Positions 1 to 6,160 of a DNA stretch of 10,849 bases are shown here, in pieces. The DNA is from JBHHZM01 sp046758065. GTDB lineage: Bacteria > Pseudomonadota > Alphaproteobacteria > JAAXGF01. Each line of letters begins with the position of its first letter. Position 1 is the stretch's first letter. Both the position numbers and the translations under genes were made by a program. The notes under the pieces were generated by a model that saw nothing but the letters and a program-made list of their open reading frames with translations, made no database searches and was not told the origin of the DNA. The stretch lies in contig JBHHZM010000105.1 in NCBI GenBank assembly GCA_046758065.1, positions 1 to 10,849 of the forward strand. The letters are read 5' to 3'.

Positions 1-374
1 CCAACAACCCGCGCGAGGCGATCAGCCGTCTCGAGAACATGATCGCCATGGGCGGTTTCAACATGCCGGCGAAATCGGTGCGCGAACAGATCGCTTCGGC
101 GCTCAGCGTCATCATCCAGACCCAGCGCCTGCGCGACGGCACCCGCAAGGTCACCCACGTCACCGAGGTCATCGGCATGGAAGGCGAGGCGGTGACGCTT
201 CAGGATCTGTTCGTCTACGACTTCGACGGCGAGCAAAAGGACAGCCGGGTACGCGGCGAGCACCGGGTGACGGGCCTGCGTCCCTCGTTCTGGGAGCGCG
301 CCAAGTATTTCGGCCACGAGCTGGAACTCGCCGAGGCGCTCCATGACGTCACGCCGAAGGAAGTCAAGTTCTAG
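1..374 (+). CDS. cpaF: CpaF/TadA-type pilus secretion ATPase, C-terminal fragment
   Basis: This is the C-terminal 123 residues of a CpaF-like ATPase; the gene enters from the left edge in frame from base 3. CpaF/TadA is the hexameric cytoplasmic motor of Tad (Flp) pilus assembly and belongs to the type II/IV secretion ATPase superfamily. The visible piece starts in the conserved ANNPREAISRLENM segment, which follows the Walker B/His-box region. It continues through REQIASALSVIIQTQRLRDG, the Tad-branch signature IGMEGEAVTLQDLF, and SGLRP-like VTGLRPSFWERAKYFG near the end. Walker A and B lie outside the window. Tad loci usually continue with tadB and tadC, but here the gene is followed by a GC-rich hairpin and an unrelated regulator, so it appears to end its transcription unit. 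The family call rests on remembered motif similarity and is fairly secure; assignment to a functional pilus is not testable here. Confidence 0.88.
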   Translation, partial: NNPREAISRLENMIAMGGFNMPAKSVREQIASALSVIIQTQRLRDGTRKVTHVTEVIGMEGEAVTLQDLFVYDFDGEQKDSRVRGEHRVTGLRPSFWERAKYFGHELELAEALHDVTPKEVKF

Positions 375-379
375 GGCCG

Positions 380-394
380 CCCCGGCGGCCGGGG
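380..394. terminator. GC-rich hairpin after cpaF
   Basis: A perfect 6-bp stem CCCCGG / CCGGGG with a 3-base loop begins five bases after the cpaF stop codon. No T-run follows (the next bases are TTAAGG), so it is at best a weak intrinsic terminator or an mRNA 3'-end stabiliser. It is symmetrical enough to act on either strand. Confidence 0.4.
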
Positions 395-405
395 TTAAGG
401 CCCTG

Positions 406-420
406 TTAAGCAATGCTTAA
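406..420. promoter_or_regulatory. Perfect palindrome, candidate MarR operator
   Basis: TTAAGC-AAT-GCTTAA is a perfect inverted repeat with 6-bp arms. It overlaps a direct repeat AATGCTTA/AATGCTTG (413-420 and 419-426). It lies about 98 bp upstream of the GTG start of the MarR-type gene, in the intergenic region that must hold its promoter. MarR proteins are dimers that usually bind palindromes of this size and commonly repress their own genes, so this is the natural candidate operator. I could not place an unambiguous -35/-10 pair beside it: TTGATC at 424-429 and TATCCG at 441-446 are too close together. Confidence 0.5.
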
Positions 421-517
421 TGCTTGATCGTGTATACCGTTATCCGATGAAGCCGGCGGGACGGCGCGGCCCCACCGTTCGCCATTTGCGGGCAACCCTT
501 ATTCGAGTGGAAAGATC

Positions 518-1009
518 GTGACACAGGCATACTTCGACCTCACGCATCTGATCGAGCGTCTTCACCGCCGCTTCCTCGACGTGCTGCGGGCCGAGCTCGA
601 CCATCTGGACGTCGACGACATCAACGCCGTCCAGAGCCTGATTCTCGCCAACATCGGCGACGAGGAAATCACCGTTCGCGATCTCGTCAAGCGCGGCTAC
701 TACCTCGGGTCCAACGCCTCGTACAACATCAAGAAGCTGGTCGAGAGCGGTTATCTCGAACAGGAGCGCTCGCCCCACGACCGCCGCTCGGTGCGCATCA
801 AGCTGTCGCAAAAGGGCCTCGACCTCTGCGCCAAGGTCCAGCAGCTTCAGGAGAAGCACGCGCAGGCGGCGACCAACGATCCGAACGGCGCCCGCGAACT
901 CGAAGGCGCCTGCCAGGCGCTGCGCAATCTCGAGCGTCGCTGGTCCGACTACGTCCAGTTCGGCCTTTCGGCGTCCCAGACCATCCCCCGGGCGGTCGGC
1001 GATTACTGA
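518..1009 (+). CDS. MarR-family winged-helix transcriptional regulator (LdtR-like)
   Basis: A 163-residue MarR-type regulator, the usual length for the family. Helix 1 (residues 4-30, with LIERLHRRFLDVL) would form part of the dimer interface. The winged helix-turn-helix follows: a helix at 34-46, ITVRDLVKRG at 51-60, the probable recognition helix SNASYNIKKLVESGYL at 65-80, and the wing ERSPHDRRSVRIKLSQKG at 83-100, which contains the family's D-R-R hallmark (88-90). The C-terminal helices (100-145) complete the dimerisation domain. The pattern HLIERLHRR...DINAVQS...YYLGSNASYN...SPHDRRSVR resembles the alphaproteobacterial LdtR group, whose Liberibacter member is linked to L,D-transpeptidase control; this subgroup is from memory. 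The GTG start has GGAAAG just upstream (509-514), and no better in-frame start was found. It is monocistronic by spacing, and the palindrome at 406-420 suggests autoregulation. No ligand can be inferred. Confidence 0.9.
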   Translation: MTQAYFDLTHLIERLHRRFLDVLRAELDHLDVDDINAVQSLILANIGDEEITVRDLVKRGYYLGSNASYNIKKLVESGYLEQERSPHDRRSVRIKLSQKGLDLCAKVQQLQEKHAQAATNDPNGARELEGACQALRNLERRWSDYVQFGLSASQTIPRAVGDY

Positions 1010-1097
1010 CTTTCCCGCGGCCGCCGGGCTGCGCATAGTGTAACGTCTGGGCGCTGCGTCTACGATATCTTGCGACATGGCGGTCTGGTGCGAATGA

Positions 1098-1126
1098 AAA
1101 CCCTGGGCCTTTTTTGCCTAGGGTTT
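1098..1126. repeat. 29-bp dyad abutting the DUF4160 promoter
   Basis: The arms AAACCCTGGGC (1098-1108) and GCCTAGGGTTT (1116-1126) pair over 11 positions, with one G.T wobble and the rest Watson-Crick. They enclose a 7-base CTTTTTT centre. The right arm ends one base before the -35 box of the next promoter. It could be an operator for that promoter or the transcription terminator of the upstream MarR gene, whose stop is about 90 bp away. There is no T-run after the right arm, which weakens the terminator reading on the plus strand. Confidence 0.55.
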
Positions 1127-1127
1127 C

Positions 1128-1156
1128 TTGACTCCGGCCAAAAATTGCCCTATGTT
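1128..1156 (+). promoter_or_regulatory. Sigma70-type promoter of the DUF4160/DUF2442 unit
   Basis: TTGACT (1128-1133, 5 of 6 to consensus) and TATGTT (1151-1156, 4 of 6) are separated by the ideal 17 bp. The predicted transcription start is near 1163, leaving a leader of about 19 bases before the ATG at 1182, with a GAGGG ribosome binding site at 1172-1176. This spacing also argues against any DUF4160 start upstream of 1182. Confidence 0.65.
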
Positions 1157-1181
1157 TATGGTGCGCTGGGCGAGGGCGGCG

Positions 1182-1409
1182 ATGCCGGATATCGCGGATT
1201 TCGGGGCGTTCAGGATCAAGATTTACTTCGGCGATCACAATCCGCCCCATTTTCACGTCATCGCTCCCGATTTCGCCGCGCGTGTGACGATCGACGATCT
1301 CGCGATCATCGACGGATCGCTGCCGCCCGGCGTGTTGCGCCGCATCCACCGCTGGGCCGCCGCCAACACGGATCTGTTGACGGCGAAGTGGCGGGAATAC
1401 TGCGGTTGA
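1182..1409 (+). CDS. DUF4160 domain protein
   Basis: A 75-residue protein that fits the compact DUF4160 family. The diagnostic segment is FRIKIYFGDHNPPHFHV (residues 9-25): the family's sequence has a short beta strand, a D/N-H-N-P-P-H-F-H core and a following strand, here AARVTIDDLAIIDGSLP. The C-terminal half (RRIHRWAAANTDLLTAKWREY) is the usual amphipathic helix ending in a W-x-x-x motif. The reading frame runs open upstream from a TTG at 1128, but that codon is part of the -35 box. ATG 1182 with GAGGG five bases upstream is the better start. The next gene, a DUF2442 protein, starts about 20 bp downstream, so the two are almost certainly co-transcribed. DUF4160-DUF2442 neighbours recur in bacteria and have the size and layout of toxin-antitoxin modules, but I know of no established biochemical function, and the histidine-rich core is only a hint of metal or nucleic-acid binding. 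Confidence 0.85.
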   Translation: MPDIADFGAFRIKIYFGDHNPPHFHVIAPDFAARVTIDDLAIIDGSLPPGVLRRIHRWAAANTDLLTAKWREYCG

Positions 1410-1430
1410 GCGAAACAGGGAATGAATGAA

Positions 1431-1913
1431 ATGGCCGAAATGCACAGGATCGAAGTGCTGCGGCCCGCCGAGGCGCCGGCCTCGCTGGTGATTGACTGGG
1501 ACGACGGCGCCCATACATCTGTCGATCTCTCGGGCGTGATCGCCAGCATCGACGCTTTCGCGCCGCTCGCCGACCCCGAGACTTTCCGTCAGGCCGAGGT
1601 CATCGATTACGGCCTCGGCGTGGGCTGGCCGGGCGGGCTCGACTACTCGGCGCATTCGCTGCGCCTGATCGCCGAGGAACAGCAGCCGATGACGCGCGCA
1701 TCGTTCATCGACTGGCAGCGGGCGCTCGGGCTTTCCAATCGCGAGGCCGCCGATCTTCTCGGCGTGACGATCGGCACCGTCAAGAATTTCCGCGCCGGCC
1801 GCCGCATCCCCAAGGCCGTGATGGTCGCTTGCCGCCTGACGGCGCGCGATCCGACTGTGTTCCGCGCCCATTACCGGCCGCGTAAGCCCGGACGGCCGCG
1901 CAAGTCGGTCTGA
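1431..1913 (+). CDS. DUF2442 domain fused to helix-turn-helix, with AT-hook-like tail
   Basis: From ATG 1431 this is 160 residues. The N-terminal part (about 5-82) fits DUF2442: a beta-rich HRIEVLRPAEAPASLVIDWDDG start, then VDLSGVI and a region ending IDYGLGVGWPGGLDYSAHSL. Residues 88-140 form a Cro/XRE-like helix-turn-helix, with FIDWQRALGLSNREAADLLG and VTIGTVKNFRAGRRIPKAV covering the turn and probable recognition helix. The last residues (about 149-158, RPRKPGRPRK) look like an AT-hook, which binds the minor groove of A/T tracts. An ATG at 1422 is in frame, but the AGGGA ribosome binding site (1417-1421) touches it; its 9-base spacing favours 1431. The gene follows the DUF4160 gene closely. 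As the DNA-binding partner of a small companion protein it fits an antitoxin/autorepressor role, which is inference. Stand-alone DUF2442 proteins often lack the helix-turn-helix. Confidence 0.82.
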   Translation: MAEMHRIEVLRPAEAPASLVIDWDDGAHTSVDLSGVIASIDAFAPLADPETFRQAEVIDYGLGVGWPGGLDYSAHSLRLIAEEQQPMTRASFIDWQRALGLSNREAADLLGVTIGTVKNFRAGRRIPKAVMVACRLTARDPTVFRAHYRPRKPGRPRKSV

Positions 1914-1942
1914 CGCCGCCACGATGCTGCGGCGCGAAGTAG

Positions 1943-1970
1943 GCCGGCGCGTCAGTCAGCGCGGGCCGGC
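1943..1970. terminator. Imperfect hairpin between convergent DUF2442 gene and tRNA
   Basis: GCCGGCGCG (1943-1951) can pair with CGCG plus CCGGC (1960-1963 and 1966-1970) with a two-base GG bulge and an 8-base loop. It lies 30 bp after the DUF2442 stop and about 38 bp beyond the tRNA 3' end, between two convergent units. No T-run follows on either strand, so the terminator call is weak. Confidence 0.3.
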
Positions 1971-2007
1971 GGGCGGCGGAAAGATCGGGCGCAAGCGCTT
2001 GATAAAG

Positions 2008-2082
2008 TGGTGGGCGCGGCTGGGATTGAACCAGCGACCCCCGCCGTGTGAAGACGGTGCTCTCCCGCTGAGCTACGCGCCC
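2008..2082 (-). tRNA. tRNA-Val (anticodon CAC)
   Basis: Read on the minus strand this is a complete 75-nt cloverleaf. The acceptor stem is GGGCGCG/CGCGCCC (7 bp), the D stem GCTC/GAGC, and the anticodon stem CCGTC/GGCGG (one G.T pair). The anticodon loop is TTCACAC, giving anticodon CAC for the valine codon GTG. The T arm is GCTGG-TTCAATC-CCAGC, the discriminator is A and the CCA end is encoded. All arms pair properly and the variable loop is five bases, so it looks functional. GTG is a frequent valine codon in this GC-rich window, consistent with a dedicated CAC isoacceptor. Confidence 0.97.
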
Positions 2083-2114
2083 GCGATGAGGCCGATCGGC
2101 CCCCGGGTCGGGCT

Positions 2115-2144
2115 CATATAGGGCCGGGCTTCACGGCCTGTCAA
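2115..2144 (-). promoter_or_regulatory. Promoter of tRNA-Val
   Basis: On the minus strand a perfect TTGACA -35 box (2139-2144) and TATATG (2115-2120, 4 of 6 to the -10 consensus) are 18 bp apart. The transcription start would be near 2108, about 25 bases ahead of the mature tRNA 5' end at 2082, as expected for a short 5' leader removed by RNase P. It is one of the best promoter matches in the window. Confidence 0.7.
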
Positions 2145-2258
2145 GCGAGCCCGTGCCGCGCTCCGCGCCGTCCATGACGCTGGCGTTGCGCCGCCCGAGC
2201 GGTTAAAAGTAGGGTGATCGGTTGAAAGAAGCGAACGACAAGAAACGGGAGGAAGGCC

Positions 2259-3350
2259 ATGACCAGGACCACGTTCCGCACCACCCGGCGCAGCTTTCTC
2301 GCCGGCACCGCGGCCGCGGCGAGCACGCTGGCGGTCGGCAGCTATCTGCGGCGCGCCTACGCGGAGGAGCCGCTCAAGGTTTCCTCGTACGGCGGGTATT
2401 TCGAGGATTCGCTGTCCGAGCACATCTACCCCGATTTTTCGAAAGAAACCGGGATTCCGGTCGAATCGGTCAGCCAGGAAGGCGGCTTCAGCTGGTTCAC
2501 GGTGATCGAGACCGGCGCCGCCGCGGGCAAGGTGCCGACCGACGTGACGATGGCCGGCGGACAGGCGCCGCGCCGGGCACCGCACCTGTTCCAGCCGCTC
2601 GACGAGAGCAAGCTGCCGAACGTCAAGAACGTCCCCGATTACCTGCTTCACCGCAAGGACGACGGCCGGCTGGACGCGGTGGCGGTGCTCGCCTGGTACA
2701 CCACCTTCGTCACCAACACCGACGTCTACCCCGACCCGCCGAAATCCTGGGCCGACGCCTGGGGGCCGCGATTCAAGAACGCCCTGGGCTGGTCGAGCGA
2801 GGCGGATTCGAGCTACCTGCTCGACATCACGGCGGTCACCTTCTTCGGCGGCCAGGACATCCTCAACACCCGGGAAGGTCTGCTCAAGGTCATGGCGAAA
2901 GCCGCCGAGCTCAAGGAGAACGTGACGCTCTGGTACCGTGACGAGGGCTCGTTCCAGCAGGCGCTGCAGGCCGGCGAAGTTCCCGCCGGTCAGTACTATC
3001 ACGACGTCACCAACGTCATGGCGGGCGACGGTTTTCCGGTGCGCTCGACCTTCCCGAAGGAAGGCGGCGTCATCGACTTCGGCTCATGGGGTCTGGTCAA
3101 GGGATCGAAGAAGCGGGAACAGGGCCACGTCTTCATCAACTACTGTTGCGATCCGGTCATCCAGGCGAAGATCACGCGCAAGCTGGGCACGGCGCCGGTG
3201 GTGCCGCGCAAGCTCATGGACCTGACCGACGAGGAATTCGCGGCCGTTTCGAGCGACATTCCGCCGATCGTTCCGGCCTATGGCGTCTACGTGAAGGACG
3301 GCGACTGGATTGCCGAGAAGTGGACCGAGCTGATCACCGGCGCGGTCTGA
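2259..3350 (+). CDS. Polyamine-type ABC transporter periplasmic binding protein (copy 1)
   Basis: A 363-residue extracytoplasmic solute-binding protein of the PotD/PotF-like family, the normal length. It begins with a twin-arginine signal, T-R-R-S-F-L-A-G at residues 9-16, followed by an alanine-rich hydrophobic stretch and a probable cleavage after AYA at about residue 35; Tat export implies folding before secretion. The mature part opens with LKVSSYGGYFEDSL, typical of the family's first strand. Conserved blocks are WYTT.VTNTDVYPDPP (147-161), LDITAVTFF (188-196), LWYRDEGSFQQALQ.GEVP (224-242), GQYYHD (244-249) and GFPVRSTFP (258-266). The ATG has a good ribosome binding site, GGGAGGAA at 2247-2254. 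It is the first gene of the importer operon; no convincing promoter was found in 2145-2258. Spermidine/putrescine-like cargo is inferred from family only; other amines or compatible solutes are possible. It has a close paralogue at 6161-7258. Confidence 0.9.
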   Translation: MTRTTFRTTRRSFLAGTAAAASTLAVGSYLRRAYAEEPLKVSSYGGYFEDSLSEHIYPDFSKETGIPVESVSQEGGFSWFTVIETGAAAGKVPTDVTMAGGQAPRRAPHLFQPLDESKLPNVKNVPDYLLHRKDDGRLDAVAVLAWYTTFVTNTDVYPDPPKSWADAWGPRFKNALGWSSEADSSYLLDITAVTFFGGQDILNTREGLLKVMAKAAELKENVTLWYRDEGSFQQALQAGEVPAGQYYHDVTNVMAGDGFPVRSTFPKEGGVIDFGSWGLVKGSKKREQGHVFINYCCDPVIQAKITRKLGTAPVVPRKLMDLTDEEFAAVSSDIPPIVPAYGVYVKDGDWIAEKWTELITGAV

Positions 3351-3362
3351 CAGCGGGCAAGC

Positions 3363-3384
3363 GCGAGGGGTCGTCGCCCCTCGC
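3363..3384 (+). terminator. Intercistronic hairpin between binding protein and ATPase genes
   Basis: GCGAGGGG (3363-3370) and CCCCTCGC (3377-3384) form a perfect 8-bp, GC-rich stem with a 6-base loop TCGTCG. It lies 12 bases after the binding-protein stop and 45 bases before the ATPase start. There is no T-run. In ABC importer operons such a hairpin often stabilises the upstream message or causes partial termination, so that the binding protein is made in excess of the membrane complex. Confidence 0.6.
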
Positions 3385-3429
3385 CGCGCCGGTCGCGATC
3401 GTCATATATCGGGAACGAAATCTGTCGCC

Positions 3430-4485
3430 ATGAGCGGTCTGGAGCTTCGTGGCATCGCCAAGACCTTCGGTCCGGTAACCGCCGTCAAGGACATCGATCT
3501 CGAATTGCCCGAGGGCCGGTTCGTGTCGTTCCTCGGGCCTTCGGGCTGCGGCAAGACGACCCTTCTGCGCCTGATCGCCGGGCTCGAGACTCCGAGCGAA
3601 GGCCGGGTGATTCTCGACGGCGAGGACATCACCGCGGTGCCGACCCACGAGCGCAACATCGGCATGGTGTTCCAGTCGCTCGCGTTGTTCCCGCATCTCT
3701 CGGTCGGCGAGAACATCACCTACGGGCTGCGCATCCGGGGCGCCGACAGGAAAACCCGCCGCAGAAGGGCCGACGAACTCCTTGAGCTGGTGCGACTGCC
3801 CGGGGTCGCCGACCGGCACATCAGCCAGCTTTCGGGCGGCCAGCGCCAGCGGGTGGCGACCGCCCGGGCGCTGGCGCTCGAACCCAGGCTCTTCCTCCTC
3901 GACGAGCCGCTGTCGGCGCTCGACGCCAAGCTGCGCGAGGACATGCAGGTCGAACTCAGGATGCTCCAGGAACGGCTCGGCATCACCACCATCATCGTGA
4001 CCCACGACCAGCGCGAGGCGATGACCATGTCAGACGTCGTCGTGGTCATGAGCGACGCGACGGTCGAGCAGGTGGGGGCGCCGCTCGAAATCTACCGTCG
4101 TCCGGCCAACGCCTTCGTCGCCGACTTCATCGGCACCAGCAACCTGATCGCCGCCACGGTCGCGGGCGACCGGCGGGTGACGATCGGCGGATGCGCGTTC
4201 GAGGTGCAGGAATTCCCCGACGGCCTCGCCGGGTCCGACGGGATCATGGTCTCGATCCGGCCCGAAGACGTTCACGTCCTGCCGGCGGGAAATCCCGGCG
4301 CGAACAGGCTCGAGGGCCGGGTGACCTTCGTGCGCGACGTCGGCGCCAGCGTCGAGGCGTTCATCGACTGTGACGGCATTACCGTGGTGAGCGTGTCGAC
4401 GCCGAAGGATCGCCCCGAGGTCCGGCAGGGCGACAGGGCGACGGTCGAGCTTCCCGCCGCGTCCTGCGTGGTGGTGCGGCGATGA
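3430..4485 (+). CDS. ABC transporter ATPase subunit, PotA-like
   Basis: A 351-residue importer ATPase of the CUT1/polyamine (PotA-like) type. All nucleotide-binding motifs are intact: Walker A GPSGCGKT (36-43), Q-loop Q82, signature LSGGQ (134-138), Walker B LFLLDE (154-159), D-loop SALD (162-165) and H-loop H192. The C-terminal part from about 235 is a TOBE-like regulatory domain with FIGTSNLIAATV and the SIRPEDV motif characteristic of this branch. It would dimerise under the two permeases in the inner membrane and power uptake. I see no clear Shine-Dalgarno sequence close to the ATG; GGGAA at 3411-3415 is about 14 bases away. Together with the upstream hairpin this suggests lower expression than the binding protein. 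Its stop overlaps the next start by ATGA, implying translational coupling. Confidence 0.94.
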   Translation: MSGLELRGIAKTFGPVTAVKDIDLELPEGRFVSFLGPSGCGKTTLLRLIAGLETPSEGRVILDGEDITAVPTHERNIGMVFQSLALFPHLSVGENITYGLRIRGADRKTRRRRADELLELVRLPGVADRHISQLSGGQRQRVATARALALEPRLFLLDEPLSALDAKLREDMQVELRMLQERLGITTIIVTHDQREAMTMSDVVVVMSDATVEQVGAPLEIYRRPANAFVADFIGTSNLIAATVAGDRRVTIGGCAFEVQEFPDGLAGSDGIMVSIRPEDVHVLPAGNPGANRLEGRVTFVRDVGASVEAFIDCDGITVVSVSTPKDRPEVRQGDRATVELPAASCVVVRR

Positions 4486-5342
4486 AGGCGGAACTGCGCC
4501 GAACGCTGGCGCGGCACGCCTCCTTCGCCTACGCCGCGCTGATGCTGGGGGTCTTCTTCCTGATCCCGTTCGGCATCATGGTGGTGACCAGCTTCTATCA
4601 TCGTATCGAATCGGGGTTCTACGAACCGGGCTTCGAGTTCACGCATTACCTGCGGTTCTTCTCGCCGCTGTTCACGACGCATCTCTGGGTGTCGATCAAG
4701 TTCTCGGTGTTTGCGGCGGGCGCCGCGGTCGCGGTGGGCTTCCCGTTCACCTACTTTCTCAGCCGTTACCGCCGGCGGGTGCAGGTCACGGCGCTGGTCT
4801 TCATTCTCTGCGTGCTTTCGCTCTCCGAGGTGGTCGTGGCCTATTCGTGGTCGGTGCTGCTGTCGCGACCCGCGGGGATTTCGAACCTGTTGGTGTGGCT
4901 TGGACTGATGGACAAGCCGCAGTCGTGGTCGCGGGGCTATTGGTCGGTGCTGTTCGGGCTCACCTACTTCAACCTGCCGTTCGCGGTGCTCATCATGTAT
5001 TCGCAGTGCACCCGGCTCGACCGCGAAATCACCGAAGCGGCGCAGACCCTGGGGGCGTCGCCGGCGCGCACCTTCTTCACGGTGGTCATACCGATGCTGC
5101 GGCCGACCATCCTGACGGCGTTCATCCTGCTGTTCGTGTTCACCATGGGCGCGTTCGTCACGCCGATCTGGCTGGGCAAGCCCGAGCACTGGATGTACGC
5201 GGTGTTGATCGGCGACCAGGCGCTGAGGCGCGGCAACGTGCCTTTCGCCGCCGCGCTCGCCATGTTCTTCCTGGTGGTGACGCTGATCCTGGTGCTGGTG
5301 ACGGTACGTCTCGGACGCCGACGGCAGATGGGCGACACATGA
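4482..5342 (+). CDS. ABC transporter permease, PotB-like
   Basis: A 286-residue inner-membrane permease with six predicted hydrophobic segments, at about 16-36, 70-93, 101-128, 155-175, 207-230 and 253-277. The cytoplasmic EAA loop, which docks into the ATPase, is present at 185-205 (EAAQTLGASPARTFFTVVIP), with the invariant glycine at position 191. The periplasmic loop after segment 1 (FYHRIESGFYEPGFEFTHY) and the order of genes match the PotB/PotH position. The start overlaps the ATPase stop by four bases (ATGA), and its own stop overlaps the next permease start in the same way. It forms a heterodimeric channel with the following gene product. Confidence 0.93.
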   Translation: MKAELRRTLARHASFAYAALMLGVFFLIPFGIMVVTSFYHRIESGFYEPGFEFTHYLRFFSPLFTTHLWVSIKFSVFAAGAAVAVGFPFTYFLSRYRRRVQVTALVFILCVLSLSEVVVAYSWSVLLSRPAGISNLLVWLGLMDKPQSWSRGYWSVLFGLTYFNLPFAVLIMYSQCTRLDREITEAAQTLGASPARTFFTVVIPMLRPTILTAFILLFVFTMGAFVTPIWLGKPEHWMYAVLIGDQALRRGNVPFAAALAMFFLVVTLILVLVTVRLGRRRQMGDT

Positions 5343-6139
5343 CCCGGTTTGCTCGCGACCTGTTTTTCGGCCTCGTCATCGTGACGCTCAGCGCGCCACT
5401 GTTCATCGTTGCCGGAGTCTCGGTCAACGAGAGGAAGTTCATGATGTTCCCGCCGCGCGGCTTTTCGTTGCGCTGGTACACCACGGTGTTCGAGAAATCG
5501 GCGTGGTTCGACGCGCTCGGCACCAGCGTCACGATCGCCGTCATAGCGGCGTTCGTCGCGCTCTCGATCGCCCTGCCGGTCGCGTACTTCCTGTGGCGCT
5601 ACAGGGTGTTCTACGCCAAGGCGCTCTACGCGGTGGGGCTGCTGCCGTTCGCGCTGCCCCCGGTGATCACGGCGCTCGGCATGCTCATCTTCTGGGCCAA
5701 CGTCGGCTGGGTCGGACAGATCGGCAATATCGTCATCGGCCACAGCGTGTTTCTGGTGACGCTTCCGATGGTGATGATCTCGCTCGGCCTCGAATCGATC
5801 GACCGCGAGATTCTCGAAGCCGCCCGCACCATGGGCGCCGACGATCGGCGGACCTTCTTCACCATCGTTCTGCCGCTCGTCGTGCCCTACATGGCGGCGG
5901 GTTTCGCCTTCGTGTTCGTGCTCAGCATGAACGAATTCATCATCTCGTACTTCCTCGGTCAGTTCGCGACCGTGACCCTGCCGGTCAAGATCTTCGCCAG
6001 CCTGCGCTCGGGCTACTCGCCCGTGATCGCCTCGGCCGCGGTCATGTTCATCCTGCTCGCGGTCGTGGTTTTCAGCCTGATCGCCCGCTTCGGCGACCTG
6101 CCCAGGCTGCTCGGCGCCTGGACCCCGAAAGAGCGCTGA
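5339..6139 (+). CDS. ABC transporter permease, PotC-like
   Basis: A 266-residue permease and partner of the preceding one. It has about six hydrophobic segments (8-29, 61-85, 94-120, 130-150, 180-205, 227-249) and an EAA loop at 160-181 (EAARTMGADDRRTFFTIVLP). The first periplasmic loop contains FPPRGFSLRWYTTVFE, the segment usually seen in PotC/PotI-type proteins. The frame is open upstream to 4847, but that part overlaps the preceding gene and carries arginine/histidine-rich nonsense protein. ATG 5339, in an ATGA overlap with the upstream stop, is the natural start. It is the last gene of the operon: the stop lies 21 bases from the stop of the convergent second binding protein, and I see no convincing terminator between them. 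Confidence 0.93.
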   Translation: MTRFARDLFFGLVIVTLSAPLFIVAGVSVNERKFMMFPPRGFSLRWYTTVFEKSAWFDALGTSVTIAVIAAFVALSIALPVAYFLWRYRVFYAKALYAVGLLPFALPPVITALGMLIFWANVGWVGQIGNIVIGHSVFLVTLPMVMISLGLESIDREILEAARTMGADDRRTFFTIVLPLVVPYMAAGFAFVFVLSMNEFIISYFLGQFATVTLPVKIFASLRSGYSPVIASAAVMFILLAVVVFSLIARFGDLPRLLGAWTPKER

Positions 6140-6160
6140 CGACCGGACCGGGGCTGGACG

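Noticed and set aside
798..1922. 374-codon minus-strand open frame across the MarR and DUF genes
   Set aside because: It spans three recognisable plus-strand genes and a promoter, its translation is low-complexity and arginine-rich, and it shows no domain.
1914..2082. tRNA-Val as an integration site for a mobile island carrying the DUF module
   Set aside because: I found no integrase, no repeat of the tRNA 3' end in the window and no shift in base composition, so there is no evidence of insertion.
2073..3002. 309-codon minus-strand open frame over binding protein 1
   Set aside because: It overlaps the tRNA and runs antisense to a clear binding-protein gene. It is a codon-bias shadow.
4847..5338. 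Long N-terminal extension of the second permease
   Set aside because: It overlaps the first permease and translates to non-membrane, Arg/His-rich sequence. The ATGA start at 5339 fits the operon.
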